Source of the DNA: Burkholderia sp. WSM2230
GTDB lineage: Bacteria > Pseudomonadota > Gammaproteobacteria > Burkholderiales > Burkholderiaceae
NCBI RefSeq assembly: GCF_000472445.1
Contig: NZ_AXAJ01000004.1
Span: forward strand, 124,001-188,000
Reading direction: 5' to 3'
Length of the DNA: 64,000 nucleotides
Position 1 is the stretch's first letter, and every line of letters starts with the position of its first letter. Under the pieces are notes generated by a model that searched no databases, was not told the origin of the DNA, and saw only the letters and a list, made by a program, of their open reading frames with translations. The position numbers were made by a program, and so were the translations under genes. Below, in pieces: positions 55,932 to 64,000 of this stretch.

Positions 55932-58900
55932 TCAATAGACAATTTCGATGGCGCTGCCGGCGAATTGGCCGCGCAGGTCGGCGAGCAGTTCGTCGGTCGG
56001 CTTCACGCGCCACGCGTCGCCAAGACGCATTTCGCCCTCGGCATTCTCGCTGCGGTACACGACCTGAACGGCGAGTCCGTTCGGAATCTGCATGGGTTGA
56101 CGCTGACGGCCATTGTCGCCACCGTAGCCGCTCTGGCCACCGTTGCGGCCGTTGCCGTTGCTGCCATTGCCACCGCTGCCGCCGCGGGCCGAAGCCACAG
56201 GCGCCGGCGCTGATTGCGGCTCGTCCTTACCCGCGCTGTGAGCCTCGAGGACGCGCCGTAAAGCCAGCGCGTCCGCGTTGCCGTTCATCTTCACCTTCAC
56301 GGCCTCGGCATAACGGCAGCGCGCGCGGCCGAGATCCATGACCGTATCCACGGTGAAGCGAATGCCGCCAGTGAACGCGTCGTTGCGCGCCTGGCCTTGC
56401 ACGACTAGCAACTCGTCTTCCTTGAACAACTGCTTGTTCGCTTCGAACGTCTCGTTGAACACTGTCACTTCGCACTGGCCAGTGCCGTCGTCGAGTAGCG
56501 CGATCATCATCTTGCCGCGCTGGGTCATCTGCGTGCGCAGCGATGCCACGATGCCCGCGACCAGCTTGTCGCGCCCTTCTTTCAGCTCGCCGATCTTCTG
56601 GCGCACGAAGCGGCGCACTTCGTCCCTGTATGCGTCGAACAGGTGTCCCGACAGATAGAAGCCGAGCGCTGCCTTTTCTTCCTGCAGCTTCTTTTTTTCG
56701 GGCCACTCCGGCTCGTCGACCAGTTCGTGCCCTTGCGAGGGCGCGTCGCCCATGTCGAAGAGGCCCGCCTGCAATGCATTCGCGCTTGCCTGCTCGGCAG
56801 CTTCCATGGCAAGCGACACCGACGCGATGAGTTGCGCGCGGTTCTTATGCAGGCTGTCGAACGCGCCCGCGCGGATCAAGGCTTCGACCGTGCGGCGATT
56901 GACGACGCGGCGGTCGATCCGGTTGCAGAAGTCGAAGATGTCGATGAACGGGCCGTCTTCGCGCGCCCGCAGGATTTCTTCGATCGCATTCTGGCCGCTG
57001 CCCTTGATCGCACCGAGGCCGTAGCGGATGGTTTTCGAGCGCTTGCCGTCCGGCTCGGCGACCGGCTCAAAGCGATACGCCGACAGATTGATGTCCGGCG
57101 GCAGCACCGTCATCTTGTTGGCGATGCAGTCTTCGAACAGGATCTTGACCTTCTCGGTGTCGTCCATGGCGAGCGACATATTCGCCGCCATGAATTCCGC
57201 CGGATGGTGCGCCTTCAGCCACGCGGTGTAGTACGCGAGCAGCGCGTAGGCGGCCGCATGCGACTTGTTGAAGCCGTAGCCCGCGAACTTCTCCATCAGG
57301 TCGAAGATTTCGTCGGACTTCTCGCGCGTCAGACCGTTCTTCGCCGCACCTTCCGCGAAAAGCTCGCGATGCTGCGCCATTTCCTCGGGCTTTTTCTTGC
57401 CCATCGCCCGGCGCAGCAAGTCGGCGCCGCCCAGCGAATAGCCGCCGATGATCTGCGCCATCTGCATCACCTGCTCCTGGTAGACCATGATGCCGTAGGT
57501 CTCTTTCAGAACAGGTTCGACGCGCGGATCCGGATACTCGACCACCTCGCGGCCGTGCTTACGCGCGCAGAAGCTCGGAATCAGGTCCATCGGGCCAGGA
57601 CGATACAACGCGACGAGCGCGATGATGTCCTCGAAGCGGTCGGGCTGCGCGTCCTTCAGCATGCCCTGCATGCCGCGGCTTTCCAGCTGGAACACCGCGA
57701 CCGTATTCGCTTTCTTGAGGATTGAGAACGATGCCGGATCGTCGAGCGGCACTTGCGCGAGCGACCAGTCTTTCTTCGACGGATCGAGACGGCGGATATA
57801 GCGCTCGGCCCAGTCAAGAATGGTGAGCGTAGTGAGACCGAGAAAGTCGAACTTGACGAGGCCGACGGCTTCCACATCGTCCTTATCGTACTGGCTCACG
57901 ACGCCGCTTTCGTCGCCCTGCGTGTACAGCGGGCAGAAATCGGTCAGCTTGCCGGGCGCGATCAGCACACCGCCCGCGTGCATGCCGACGTTACGCGTGA
58001 TGCCCTCCACGCGCTGCGCGAGCTCGAGCAACTGGTGCACTTCGTCTTCGTTGTCGAAGCGCTCCTGCAGAAGCGGTTCTTCCTTCATCGCGTCGGCAAT
58101 CGTGACGTGCTTGCCGGGCTTGAACGGAATCAGCTTTGCGATGCCGTCCGTGAACATGTAGCCAAGATCGAGCACGCGGCCAATATCACGCACCGCCGCC
58201 TTGGCCGCCATGGTGCCGAACGTTGCGATCTGCGAGACGGCGTCCGCGCCGTACTTCTCCTTCACGTACTGGATCACGCGGTCGCGGCCGTGCTGGCAGA
58301 AGTCGATGTCGAAGTCGGGCATCGACACCCGTTCCGGATTCAGAAAACGTTCGAACAGCAGGTTGTAGCGCAGCGGATCGAGGTCCGTCACGCCGAGCGC
58401 ATACGCGACGAGCGAGCCCGCGCCCGAGCCCCGGCCGGGACCCACCGGCACGCCGTTGTTCTTCGCCCAGTTGATGAAGTCCGCAACGATCAGGAAGTAG
58501 CCCGGAAAGCCCATCTTGATGATGGTGCCGCACTCGAATTCGAGCCGCTGGTAATAGGTTTCCCGCTGAGCGGCGCGCTCCGCTTCGTCGGGATACAACT
58601 GCGCGAGACGGGTTTCCAGGCCCTCTTTCGACAGATGCACGAGGTAATCGTCGAGCGACATGCCGTCGGGCGTCGGAAAGAGCGGCAGTTTCGGCTTGCC
58701 GAGTTCCAGCGTGAGATTGCAGCGCTTGGCGATTTCCACCGAATTGGCGAGCGCCGACGGAATGTCCGCGAACAGCGCGACCATCTCGTCTTGCGTGCGG
58801 AAATACTGCTCAGGCGTAAAACGCTTCTGGCGCCGCGGATTCGCCAGAATGTCGCCTTCGGAAATACACACACGCGCTTCGTGCGCGGTGAAGTCGTCGG

Positions 58901-59531
58901 GCGTCATGAACTGCATGGGGTGCGTGGCGACCACCGGCAGTTTCAGCGACGCCGCGAGCGCGACCGCCTGCTGCACGTACTGCTCGCCGCCGGGCTGGCC
59001 GCAACGCTGCAACTCGATGTAAAAGCCGCCCGGAAACACCTTCGCCCAGTGCAGCGCGTTGCGCTTCGCCGCTTCCTGATTACCCGCGGCAAGCGCGAGG
59101 CCGACGTCGCCTTGCTGCGCGCCCGACAATGCAAGCAGGCCTTCACCGAGCCCGGACTCGAGCCAGCCGGCCTCGACTTCCGCGCGGCCGCGATACTGGT
59201 TCGTGAGCGAGGCCTTGCTCAGCAACTCGCACAGGTTCAAGTAACCGCGCCGGTCTTTCACCAGCAGCAACAGCCGCGAAGGTTTGTCGCGGTCGTCCGG
59301 ATTGGTGATCCACACGTCACAGCCGGCAATGGGTTTGACCCCTTTGCCGCGGGCTTCCTTGTAGAAACGGACGAGGCCGAACGCGTTGCCGAGATCGGTA
59401 AGGGCGAGCGCACCTTGACCGTCTTTGGCGGCCGCCTTGACGACGTCGTCAAGACGCACGATGCCGTCGGCGATCGAAAATTCGGAGTGAAGGCGGAGAT
59501 GGACGAAGCGGGGATCTGACATGGGCGACAT
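55932..59531 (-). CDS. dnaE: DNA polymerase III subunit alpha
   Basis: A 1199-residue replicative polymerase. The PHP domain opens the chain (FVHLRLHSEFSIADG). The catalytic palm carries MPDFDIDFCQHGRDRV with two metal-binding Asp, around residue 400, and GRGSGAGSLVAYALG just before it. The beta-clamp-binding region, the tandem helix-hairpin-helix and the OB fold (GIVASLRTQMTQRGKMM) follow. A Gly/Asn-rich insert lies near the C-terminus. It is longer than E. coli DnaE (1160). ATG 59531 has GGAG five bases upstream; ATG 59522 is also possible. Confidence 0.97.
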   Translation of the reverse strand: MSPMSDPRFVHLRLHSEFSIADGIVRLDDVVKAAAKDGQGALALTDLGNAFGLVRFYKEARGKGVKPIAGCDVWITNPDDRDKPSRLLLLVKDRRGYLNLCELLSKASLTNQYRGRAEVEAGWLESGLGEGLLALSGAQQGDVGLALAAGNQEAAKRNALHWAKVFPGGFYIELQRCGQPGGEQYVQQAVALAASLKLPVVATHPMQFMTPDDFTAHEARVCISEGDILANPRRQKRFTPEQYFRTQDEMVALFADIPSALANSVEIAKRCNLTLELGKPKLPLFPTPDGMSLDDYLVHLSKEGLETRLAQLYPDEAERAAQRETYYQRLEFECGTIIKMGFPGYFLIVADFINWAKNNGVPVGPGRGSGAGSLVAYALGVTDLDPLRYNLLFERFLNPERVSMPDFDIDFCQHGRDRVIQYVKEKYGADAVSQIATFGTMAAKAAVRDIGRVLDLGYMFTDGIAKLIPFKPGKHVTIADAMKEEPLLQERFDNEDEVHQLLELAQRVEGITRNVGMHAGGVLIAPGKLTDFCPLYTQGDESGVVSQYDKDDVEAVGLVKFDFLGLTTLTILDWAERYIRRLDPSKKDWSLAQVPLDDPASFSILKKANTVAVFQLESRGMQGMLKDAQPDRFEDIIALVALYRPGPMDLIPSFCARKHGREVVEYPDPRVEPVLKETYGIMVYQEQVMQMAQIIGGYSLGGADLLRRAMGKKKPEEMAQHRELFAEGAAKNGLTREKSDEIFDLMEKFAGYGFNKSHAAAYALLAYYTAWLKAHHPAEFMAANMSLAMDDTEKVKILFEDCIANKMTVLPPDINLSAYRFEPVAEPDGKRSKTIRYGLGAIKGSGQNAIEEILRAREDGPFIDIFDFCNRIDRRVVNRRTVEALIRAGAFDSLHKNRAQLIASVSLAMEAAEQASANALQAGLFDMGDAPSQGHELVDEPEWPEKKKLQEEKAALGFYLSGHLFDAYRDEVRRFVRQKIGELKEGRDKLVAGIVASLRTQMTQRGKMMIALLDDGTGQCEVTVFNETFEANKQLFKEDELLVVQGQARNDAFTGGIRFTVDTVMDLGRARCRYAEAVKVKMNGNADALALRRVLEAHSAGKDEPQSAPAPVASARGGSGGNGSNGNGRNGGQSGYGGDNGRQRQPMQIPNGLAVQVVYRSENAEGEMRLGDAWRVKPTDELLADLRGQFAGSAIEIVY

Positions 59532-60020
59532 TGTAACTCCACCCTTCAGCAGATTTCAGCGCAAAACCACCGGCTGGCCATCCGGGTTAGGACGCTGTAG
59601 CGCCTGGCCGCGTCGAGAGCGTTTTTTGCTGATTTCCTGGCCGCGTACGGAACCAATGCGCGCAAGTTCGCCCGACGTTTGCGCTAACGCAACTCATCAG
59701 CCATTTGGCTAGCTCAAGGAAATCGCCGGCTTGAGGGATAATAGGGGTTTCGCCCATTTCGACGTGGCTGCCGCACAGGGCAGTGAAGGCCATCGAGGGC
59801 ATTCAGGGCAAAAGGCTCGGGCGTACCGGCGCTTTCTGGCTGCTTTGCGGCTGGTCCTCGCCGCTTTGCACCCGGTTGCCGCCTTCTTGCCGCCCGCTTG
59901 CCGCCCCGCTTGCCGCGCAGTTGCCGCCGAGTTGCCGCCTGCTTGCCGCCTCACTCCCCGGCCGCATTCGCGCCGCAACCGGGCCTGCCGCAGCCCGCCA
60001 CTTATCACCGCTGGACACTC
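59532..60020. other. Intergenic region between dnaE and trhO
   Basis: Nearly 490 bases divergent between dnaE and trhO. Long open frames on both strands have no family likeness and reflect GC-rich repeats. It must hold both promoters; the 11-base tandem repeat lies in its right part. Confidence 0.5.
59876..59950. repeat. Seven tandem copies of an 11-base TTGCCGCC unit
   Basis: TTGCCGCC (once TTGCCGCG) recurs at 59876, 59887, 59898, 59910, 59921, 59932 and 59943, that is every 11 bases with one step of 12. The array ends 70 bases before the trhO start. The 11-base period places each copy on about the same face of the helix. Confidence 0.9.
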
Positions 60021-60884
60021 ATGAGTATCGTCAATCTCGCCGCGTATCATTTCGTAACCATCGAAGACACCGCCGCCTGGCGGCCGCAGGTCACGGAGCG
60101 CTGCAATGCGCTCGGCCTGCGCGGCACCGTTCTGCTCGCGCCGGAAGGCATCAACCTGTTCGTCGCGGGCACGCGCGAGAACACGGACTCGTTTATCGAC
60201 TACATCCGACACGACCCGCTGTTCGAAGGCAAATTCGCGAACCTGCAATTCAAGGAGAGCCTGTCGGAGAAGCAGCCGTTCACGCGCATGCTGGTCAAGC
60301 TCAAGCGTGAAATCATCACGATGAAAAAGCCGGCCATTCGTCCCGAACTGGGCCGCGCGCCGTTCGTCGACGCCCCCACGCTGAAAACTTGGCTCGACCG
60401 CGGTCACGACGACGAAGGCCGCCCGGTCGTCATGCTCGACACGCGCAACGCGTTCGAAGTGGACGTCGGCACGTTCGACAACGCGCTCGACTATCGCATC
60501 ACGAAATTCAGCGAGTTTCCGGAAGTGATCGAAGAGAATCGCGCCGACCTCGAAGGCAAGACGGTCGTATCGTTCTGCACGGGCGGCATTCGCTGCGAGA
60601 AGGCCGCGATTCATATGAAAGACGTCGGCATCGAGCACGTGTATCAGCTCGAAGGCGGCATCCTCAAGTATTTCGAGGAAGTGGGCGGCGCGCATTATCA
60701 CGGCGACTGCTTCGTGTTCGATTACCGCACCGCGCTCAATCCGCAGCTTCAGCCGACCTCGACCGTGCAGTGCTTCGGCTGCCGCGCGGTAGTAACGCCT
60801 GAAGAGCAGAAGTCGCCGATGTACGTGGCCGGCAAGACGTGCCCGCAATGCCATCCCGACAGCAAGGCAGCCTGCGCGGCCTGA
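60021..60884 (+). CDS. trhO: tRNA uridine(34) hydroxylase TrhO (rhodanese domain)
   Basis: A 287-residue cytoplasmic enzyme, formerly UPF0176/YceA, that uses O2 to form 5-hydroxyuridine at wobble position 34 of certain tRNAs. An N-terminal acylphosphatase-like domain (about 1-95, [20 protein letters not shown]) precedes a rhodanese domain (about 120-225) with the active loop [10 protein letters not shown] (Cys186). The C-terminus has a zinc-ribbon-like pair, CFGC and CPQC. ATG 60021 is chosen from the conserved start; the open frame upstream is made of the tandem repeat. gluQ follows after 70 bases. Confidence 0.93.
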   Translation: MSIVNLAAYHFVTIEDTAAWRPQVTERCNALGLRGTVLLAPEGINLFVAGTRENTDSFIDYIRHDPLFEGKFANLQFKESLSEKQPFTRMLVKLKREIITMKKPAIRPELGRAPFVDAPTLKTWLDRGHDDEGRPVVMLDTRNAFEVDVGTFDNALDYRITKFSEFPEVIEENRADLEGKTVVSFCTGGIRCEKAAIHMKDVGIEHVYQLEGGILKYFEEVGGAHYHGDCFVFDYRTALNPQLQPTSTVQCFGCRAVVTPEEQKSPMYVAGKTCPQCHPDSKAACAA

Positions 60885-60954
60885 GAGCAGCGGCGCTTTC
60901 GGGCCGGGCGCTGGTCGCGGCTCAACCGGAACTGAACCTCCAACGCATCGACTC

Positions 60955-61854
60955 ATGAACTATCGCGGACGCTTCGCGCCTTCGCCTACCGGCCCGCTGC
61001 ATTTCGGCTCGCTGGTGAGCGCGCTCGCAAGCTGGCTCGACGCGCGCGCGCATCGCGGCACATGGCTCGTTCGCGTCGAAGATATCGACGGCCCGCGCAC
61101 GGTGCCGGGCGCCGCACAAGACATACTCGCCACGCTGGAGCGCTTCGGCATGCGCGCCGACGAGCCGCCTGTCTGGCAAGGCACGCGCACCGCGCGTTAC
61201 CAGGAAGCGCTGGAACAGTTGAAGGCGGCCGGCTTCGTCTATCCGTGCGGCTGCACGCGCAAGGAAATTGCCGACTCGCTGCTGAATGCGCATGCGCGCA
61301 ACACCACGCTCGCCTATCCGGGCACGTGCCGCAACGGCCTGCACGGCAAGCCCGCGCGCGCGTGGCGGCTACGCGTGCCGGACGGCGACGCGGCTGTCGT
61401 TACATTCGAAGATCGTTGGCAAGGCAGACAGACGCAGAATCTCGCCACGGAAGTAGGTGATTTCGTGCTCAGGCGCGCGGACGATCAGTGGGCGTATCAA
61501 CTCGCGGTCGTGGTCGACGACGCGGATGCGGGCATCACGCACGTTGTGCGGGGCGCGGATCTGATGGATTCGACTGCGAGGCAGATCTACCTGCAGCAGT
61601 GTCTCGGCGTGCCGACGCCGCGTTACCTGCATGTGCCGGTGGTGACAAACGGGCACGGTGAAAAGCTCAGCAAGCAGACGGGCGCAGCGGCGCTCGATTG
61701 TCACGAGCCGCTGCAAGCGCTGAACGCGGCGGCACGGCACCTGGGATTGAACCTCGAGAATGTCGCCACAAGCGGCTCAGTGCCGAGCACGCTGGACGAT
61801 TTTTATGCCGCAGCCATTGCGGCGTGGTCGAAGAAAATGCGCTTGAGCGTTTGA
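60955..61854 (+). CDS. gluQ: Glutamyl-queuosine tRNA(Asp) synthetase
   Basis: A 299-residue relative of glutamyl-tRNA synthetase lacking the anticodon-binding domain. It activates glutamate and attaches it to queuosine at position 34 of tRNA-Asp. [16 protein letters not shown] holds the HIGH-like motif, YPCGCTR and YPGTC the zinc-binding cysteines, and GEKLSKQ the KMSKS-like loop. Length is typical (about 300). It lies 70 bases after trhO on the same strand, a second enzyme acting on the tRNA wobble base. Confidence 0.95.
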   Translation: MNYRGRFAPSPTGPLHFGSLVSALASWLDARAHRGTWLVRVEDIDGPRTVPGAAQDILATLERFGMRADEPPVWQGTRTARYQEALEQLKAAGFVYPCGCTRKEIADSLLNAHARNTTLAYPGTCRNGLHGKPARAWRLRVPDGDAAVVTFEDRWQGRQTQNLATEVGDFVLRRADDQWAYQLAVVVDDADAGITHVVRGADLMDSTARQIYLQQCLGVPTPRYLHVPVVTNGHGEKLSKQTGAAALDCHEPLQALNAAARHLGLNLENVATSGSVPSTLDDFYAAAIAAWSKKMRLSV

Positions 61855-62005
61855 TTCTTGTCTGGCGCTGCTTCAAGGCCCAAGCGCCTGAACGAGCATG
61901 CAGCGCTCAAAACTGCTTCACGCGCAATTCTGCCCACTCGGACAAACAGCGCCCGTCGACGAGCAAGCCAGAAGCAAGCCCGCAGCGACCCCGCAATAAC
62001 CAGCT

Positions 62006-63469
62006 TTACGACGACGACTTCCGCGGCATGCCAAACCCGCCGAGCAACGCCGCGAGCGGCTGTTTCGACGACGGCTTCTGCGGCGCGGACCGTGCGGCCT
62101 CGGCCTCTTCCACCTTGCGAACCGAAGCAGGCGACGGCTCGTATGGCTTCAGGAAAAAATCGTCCACCGGCTGCGCGCGGTGATGATGCGGCCGGTCGTA
62201 CGAACCCGACGGCGCGCCCGCACGACGGCGGGCGCCGCGCTCGTCGCGGCCCTCACCACGCTCGCGCCGCGGCGGGCGGTCTTCGTGATGATGACGCACG
62301 GGCGCGTCCACGGTCAGACGCTGCACTTCAAGCGGACGCTTGATCAGCTTCTCGATATCCGCCAGTTGCTTGCGCTCGTTCGGGCTGCACAGCGACAACG
62401 CGTCGCCGGAAGCGCCGGCACGACCGGTCCGGCCAATGCGGTGCACGTAGTCTTCGGCATTGAACGGCAGATCGAAGTTGATCACGGCCGGCAACTCGGC
62501 AATGTCGAGACCGCGCGCCGCGACGTCGGTGGCGACCAGCGCCTCGATCTCGCCGCGCTTGAACGCGTCGAGCGCCTGCATGCGCTCGTTTTGCGAGCGG
62601 TCGCCGTGAATCGCGGTCGCGACCACGCCGTCGCGCTCCAGACTGCGCGCGAGACGGCTTGCGCCGATCTTGCTGTTACAGAACACGATCACCTGCTTCA
62701 GGCTGCGCTCGCGGATCAACTGGACGACGGCGCCGGTCTTGTCGCCCTCGGCCACTTCATAGACGATCTGCGTGACATTGGTTGCCGTCGAGTTGCTGCG
62801 CGCCACTTCGATGGTTTGCGGATTGCGCAGGTATGTGGCGGCGAGCTTCTTGATTTCGCCAGAGAACGTGGCCGAAAACAGCAGCGTTTGACGCTCTTTC
62901 GGCAGCAGATTCAGAATGCGCTGCAAGTCCGGCAGGAAGCCCATGTCGAGCATCCGGTCCGCTTCGTCGAGCACGAGAATCTGCACCTGGCCCAGGTTGG
63001 CGGTTTTCTGTTGCACGTGATCGAGCAGGCGGCCCGGCGTGGCGATCAGAATCTCGACGCCGCGGCGCAACTGCTCCGACTGCGGGTTCATGTCCACGCC
63101 GCCGAACACCACGGCGCTGCGAAGCGCGGTGTGCTTCGCATACGACTGAACGTTCGCGGCGACCTGATCGGCCAGTTCGCGGGTCGGCGTAAGAATCAGC
63201 GCGCGCACCGGGTGGCGCGCGGGCGAAGCGCTCGTACTGGCCTGCGGCAACAGCCGCTGGATGATCGGCAGCGAAAAGCTCGCTGTCTTGCCGGTGCCGG
63301 TTTGCGCGGCGCCCATGACGTCGCGGCCTGCCAGCACGACAGGAATCGCCTGCGCCTGGATCGGCGTGGGCGTGGTGTAGCCCGATTCCTTGACGGCTTT
63401 CAGGATGTCGGGCGCGAGACCAAATTGATCAAAAGTCGCAGTACTGGGCGTGACGGCTGTGTCGGACAT
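62006..63469 (-). CDS. rhlE: DEAD-box RNA helicase RhlE
   Basis: A 487-residue ATP-dependent RNA helicase. The Q motif (FDQFGLAPDILKAV and TPIQAQAIP), Walker A AQTGTGKT, PTRELADQ, the DEAD box VLDEADRMLDMGF, SAT and HRIGRTGRAG follow in canonical order. The C-terminal 100 residues are Arg/Gly/His-rich, the usual unstructured RNA-binding tail of RhlE proteins. ATG 63469 starts the conserved part; the frame is open 126 codons upstream without likeness. Role: ribosome assembly and RNA turnover, often raised in the cold. Confidence 0.94.
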   Translation of the reverse strand: MSDTAVTPSTATFDQFGLAPDILKAVKESGYTTPTPIQAQAIPVVLAGRDVMGAAQTGTGKTASFSLPIIQRLLPQASTSASPARHPVRALILTPTRELADQVAANVQSYAKHTALRSAVVFGGVDMNPQSEQLRRGVEILIATPGRLLDHVQQKTANLGQVQILVLDEADRMLDMGFLPDLQRILNLLPKERQTLLFSATFSGEIKKLAATYLRNPQTIEVARSNSTATNVTQIVYEVAEGDKTGAVVQLIRERSLKQVIVFCNSKIGASRLARSLERDGVVATAIHGDRSQNERMQALDAFKRGEIEALVATDVAARGLDIAELPAVINFDLPFNAEDYVHRIGRTGRAGASGDALSLCSPNERKQLADIEKLIKRPLEVQRLTVDAPVRHHHEDRPPRRERGEGRDERGARRRAGAPSGSYDRPHHHRAQPVDDFFLKPYEPSPASVRKVEEAEAARSAPQKPSSKQPLAALLGGFGMPRKSSS

Positions 63470-63853
63470 GGTGGCTTTCGCTAAAAATGCGTCGGCGCGT
63501 TGCGCTTGGCGCGTGCGCGCGGCAGCGGTCGGAACCGCAGAAGGCATCAGGATGAAGGCGGAGCCACGGCGTTCCGCACGGGACCCGTCACTATTGCGGG
63601 AAAAGATGCGGCCGGCTCCGGCCGGCGGAAAGTCCCGCCGGAAAGGCCGGTATTGTAGCACTTCAGCAAAAACACTCATGGCGCATGCGCCGGCTTTCTG
63701 CTTGCGCGGCAAAGCGCAGCAGGCGCTGTGCGCGCGCCGACAGTCCAGGCGGCCTGCATGCGCCAGCGCGACTTGCTGCGAGCGTAGTGAGCGCAAACGA
63801 CAGGCGCGTGACAATCCGCTCGCCCCAATCGCCCCCAACGCCCCCATCGCGCG
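63470..63853. other. rhlE upstream region
   Basis: No gene was seen in these 384 bases. On the minus strand an extended -10 (TGC-TACAAT, 63660-63652) has no good -35. The inferred leader of about 175 bases contains the hairpin CCGGCGG/CCGCCGG (63622-63641) flanked by further GGCCGG pairs. Confidence 0.45.
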
Positions 63854-64000
63854 TCACCACGTCTCGCGCATCACCATCAGCCGCAGCTCGGTCATGTCCT
63901 CGATCGCGTAGCGCACGCCCTCGCGCCCAAGCCCCGAATCCTTTACGCCGCCGTACGGCATATTGTCGACGCGAAACGACGGCACGTCGTTGATCACCAC
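63854..64000 (-). CDS. Aldehyde dehydrogenase, C-terminal 48 residues (cut by window edge)
   Basis: Only the end of the protein lies in the window. [21 protein letters not shown] is the conserved C-terminal segment of NAD(P)-dependent aldehyde dehydrogenases, with [18 protein letters not shown] following. The closest match in memory is the lactaldehyde/phosphonoacetaldehyde/glyceraldehyde-3-phosphate type, where [19 protein letters not shown] is kept. The catalytic part is outside, so the substrate cannot be judged. The same strand as rhlE. Confidence 0.85.
   Translation of the reverse strand: MVINDVPSFRVDNMPYGGVKDSGLGREGVRYAIEDMTELRLMVMRETW

Noticed and set aside
57753..59519. A 588-codon plus-strand frame inside dnaE
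   Set aside because: Shadow of dnaE, no recognisable domain, extreme Arg/His content.
59876..59950. CRISPR array
   Set aside because: The 11-base units are contiguous with no spacers and no cas genes are in the window.
59709..60956. A 415-codon minus-strand frame over trhO and the repeat region
   Set aside because: Antisense to the well-recognised trhO; the rest translates the 11-base repeat.

Overview
The window is chromosomal DNA of a high-GC beta-proteobacterium, most likely a Paraburkholderia (Burkholderiaceae). The grounds are the strong GC bias at third codon positions, the box aerobic benzoyl-CoA pathway with a BoxD nearly colinear with the P. xenovorans enzyme, the DUF2844/DUF3443 and DUF5594 families, and a BamC of the Burkholderia type. 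No rRNA, tRNA, CRISPR array, insertion sequence or prophage was seen. Species assignment is from memory of protein families, not from a search.

Layout. 0-3 kb: a DMT exporter, a 51-residue membrane peptide and bamC. 3.4-7.4 kb: a secreted pair (DUF2844 plus a DUF3443 lipoprotein that shows two DTG motifs like a pepsin-type aspartic protease), then an HMW1C-like cytoplasmic N-glycosyltransferase with no adhesin beside it. 7.6-10.2 kb: a small lipoprotein and leuA, preceded by a leucine-rich leader peptide. 10.2-12.5 kb: a polar amino acid (probably cystine-type) ABC transporter.

12.8-21.2 kb: a complete reductive pyrimidine degradation operon on the minus strand (amidohydrolase, preT, preA, NCS1 permease, dihydropyrimidinase), with a divergent RutR/TetR-type regulator. 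A palindrome resembling the RutR box sits directly on the predicted operon promoter.

21.2-31.6 kb: the box cluster. boxC-boxB-boxA and boxR run leftward; the DUF4863 gene, boxD, benzoate-CoA ligase and an alpha/beta hydrolase run rightward. Benzoate is activated by the ligase, epoxidised by BoxAB, ring-opened by BoxC and oxidised by BoxD to a dicarboxyl-CoA. The boxR and DUF4863-boxD promoters overlap back to back.

31.7-46.5 kb: a lipoprotein and Tat-exported phospholipase C, a chemoreceptor with an amino-acid-type dCache motif, small unknown proteins, a LysR regulator divergent from a dicarboxyl-CoA beta-oxidation set (pimF/pimC/pimD-like), free methionine sulfoxide reductase, a molybdate-binding Mop protein, an NlpC/P60 lipoprotein and a VOC protein. 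46.7-56 kb: rdgC and an LPS region (two paralogous GT2 enzymes, O-antigen ligase, GT9, msbA, WaaE-like GT2). 56-64 kb: dnaE, trhO, gluQ, rhlE and the end of an aldehyde dehydrogenase gene cut by the window edge.
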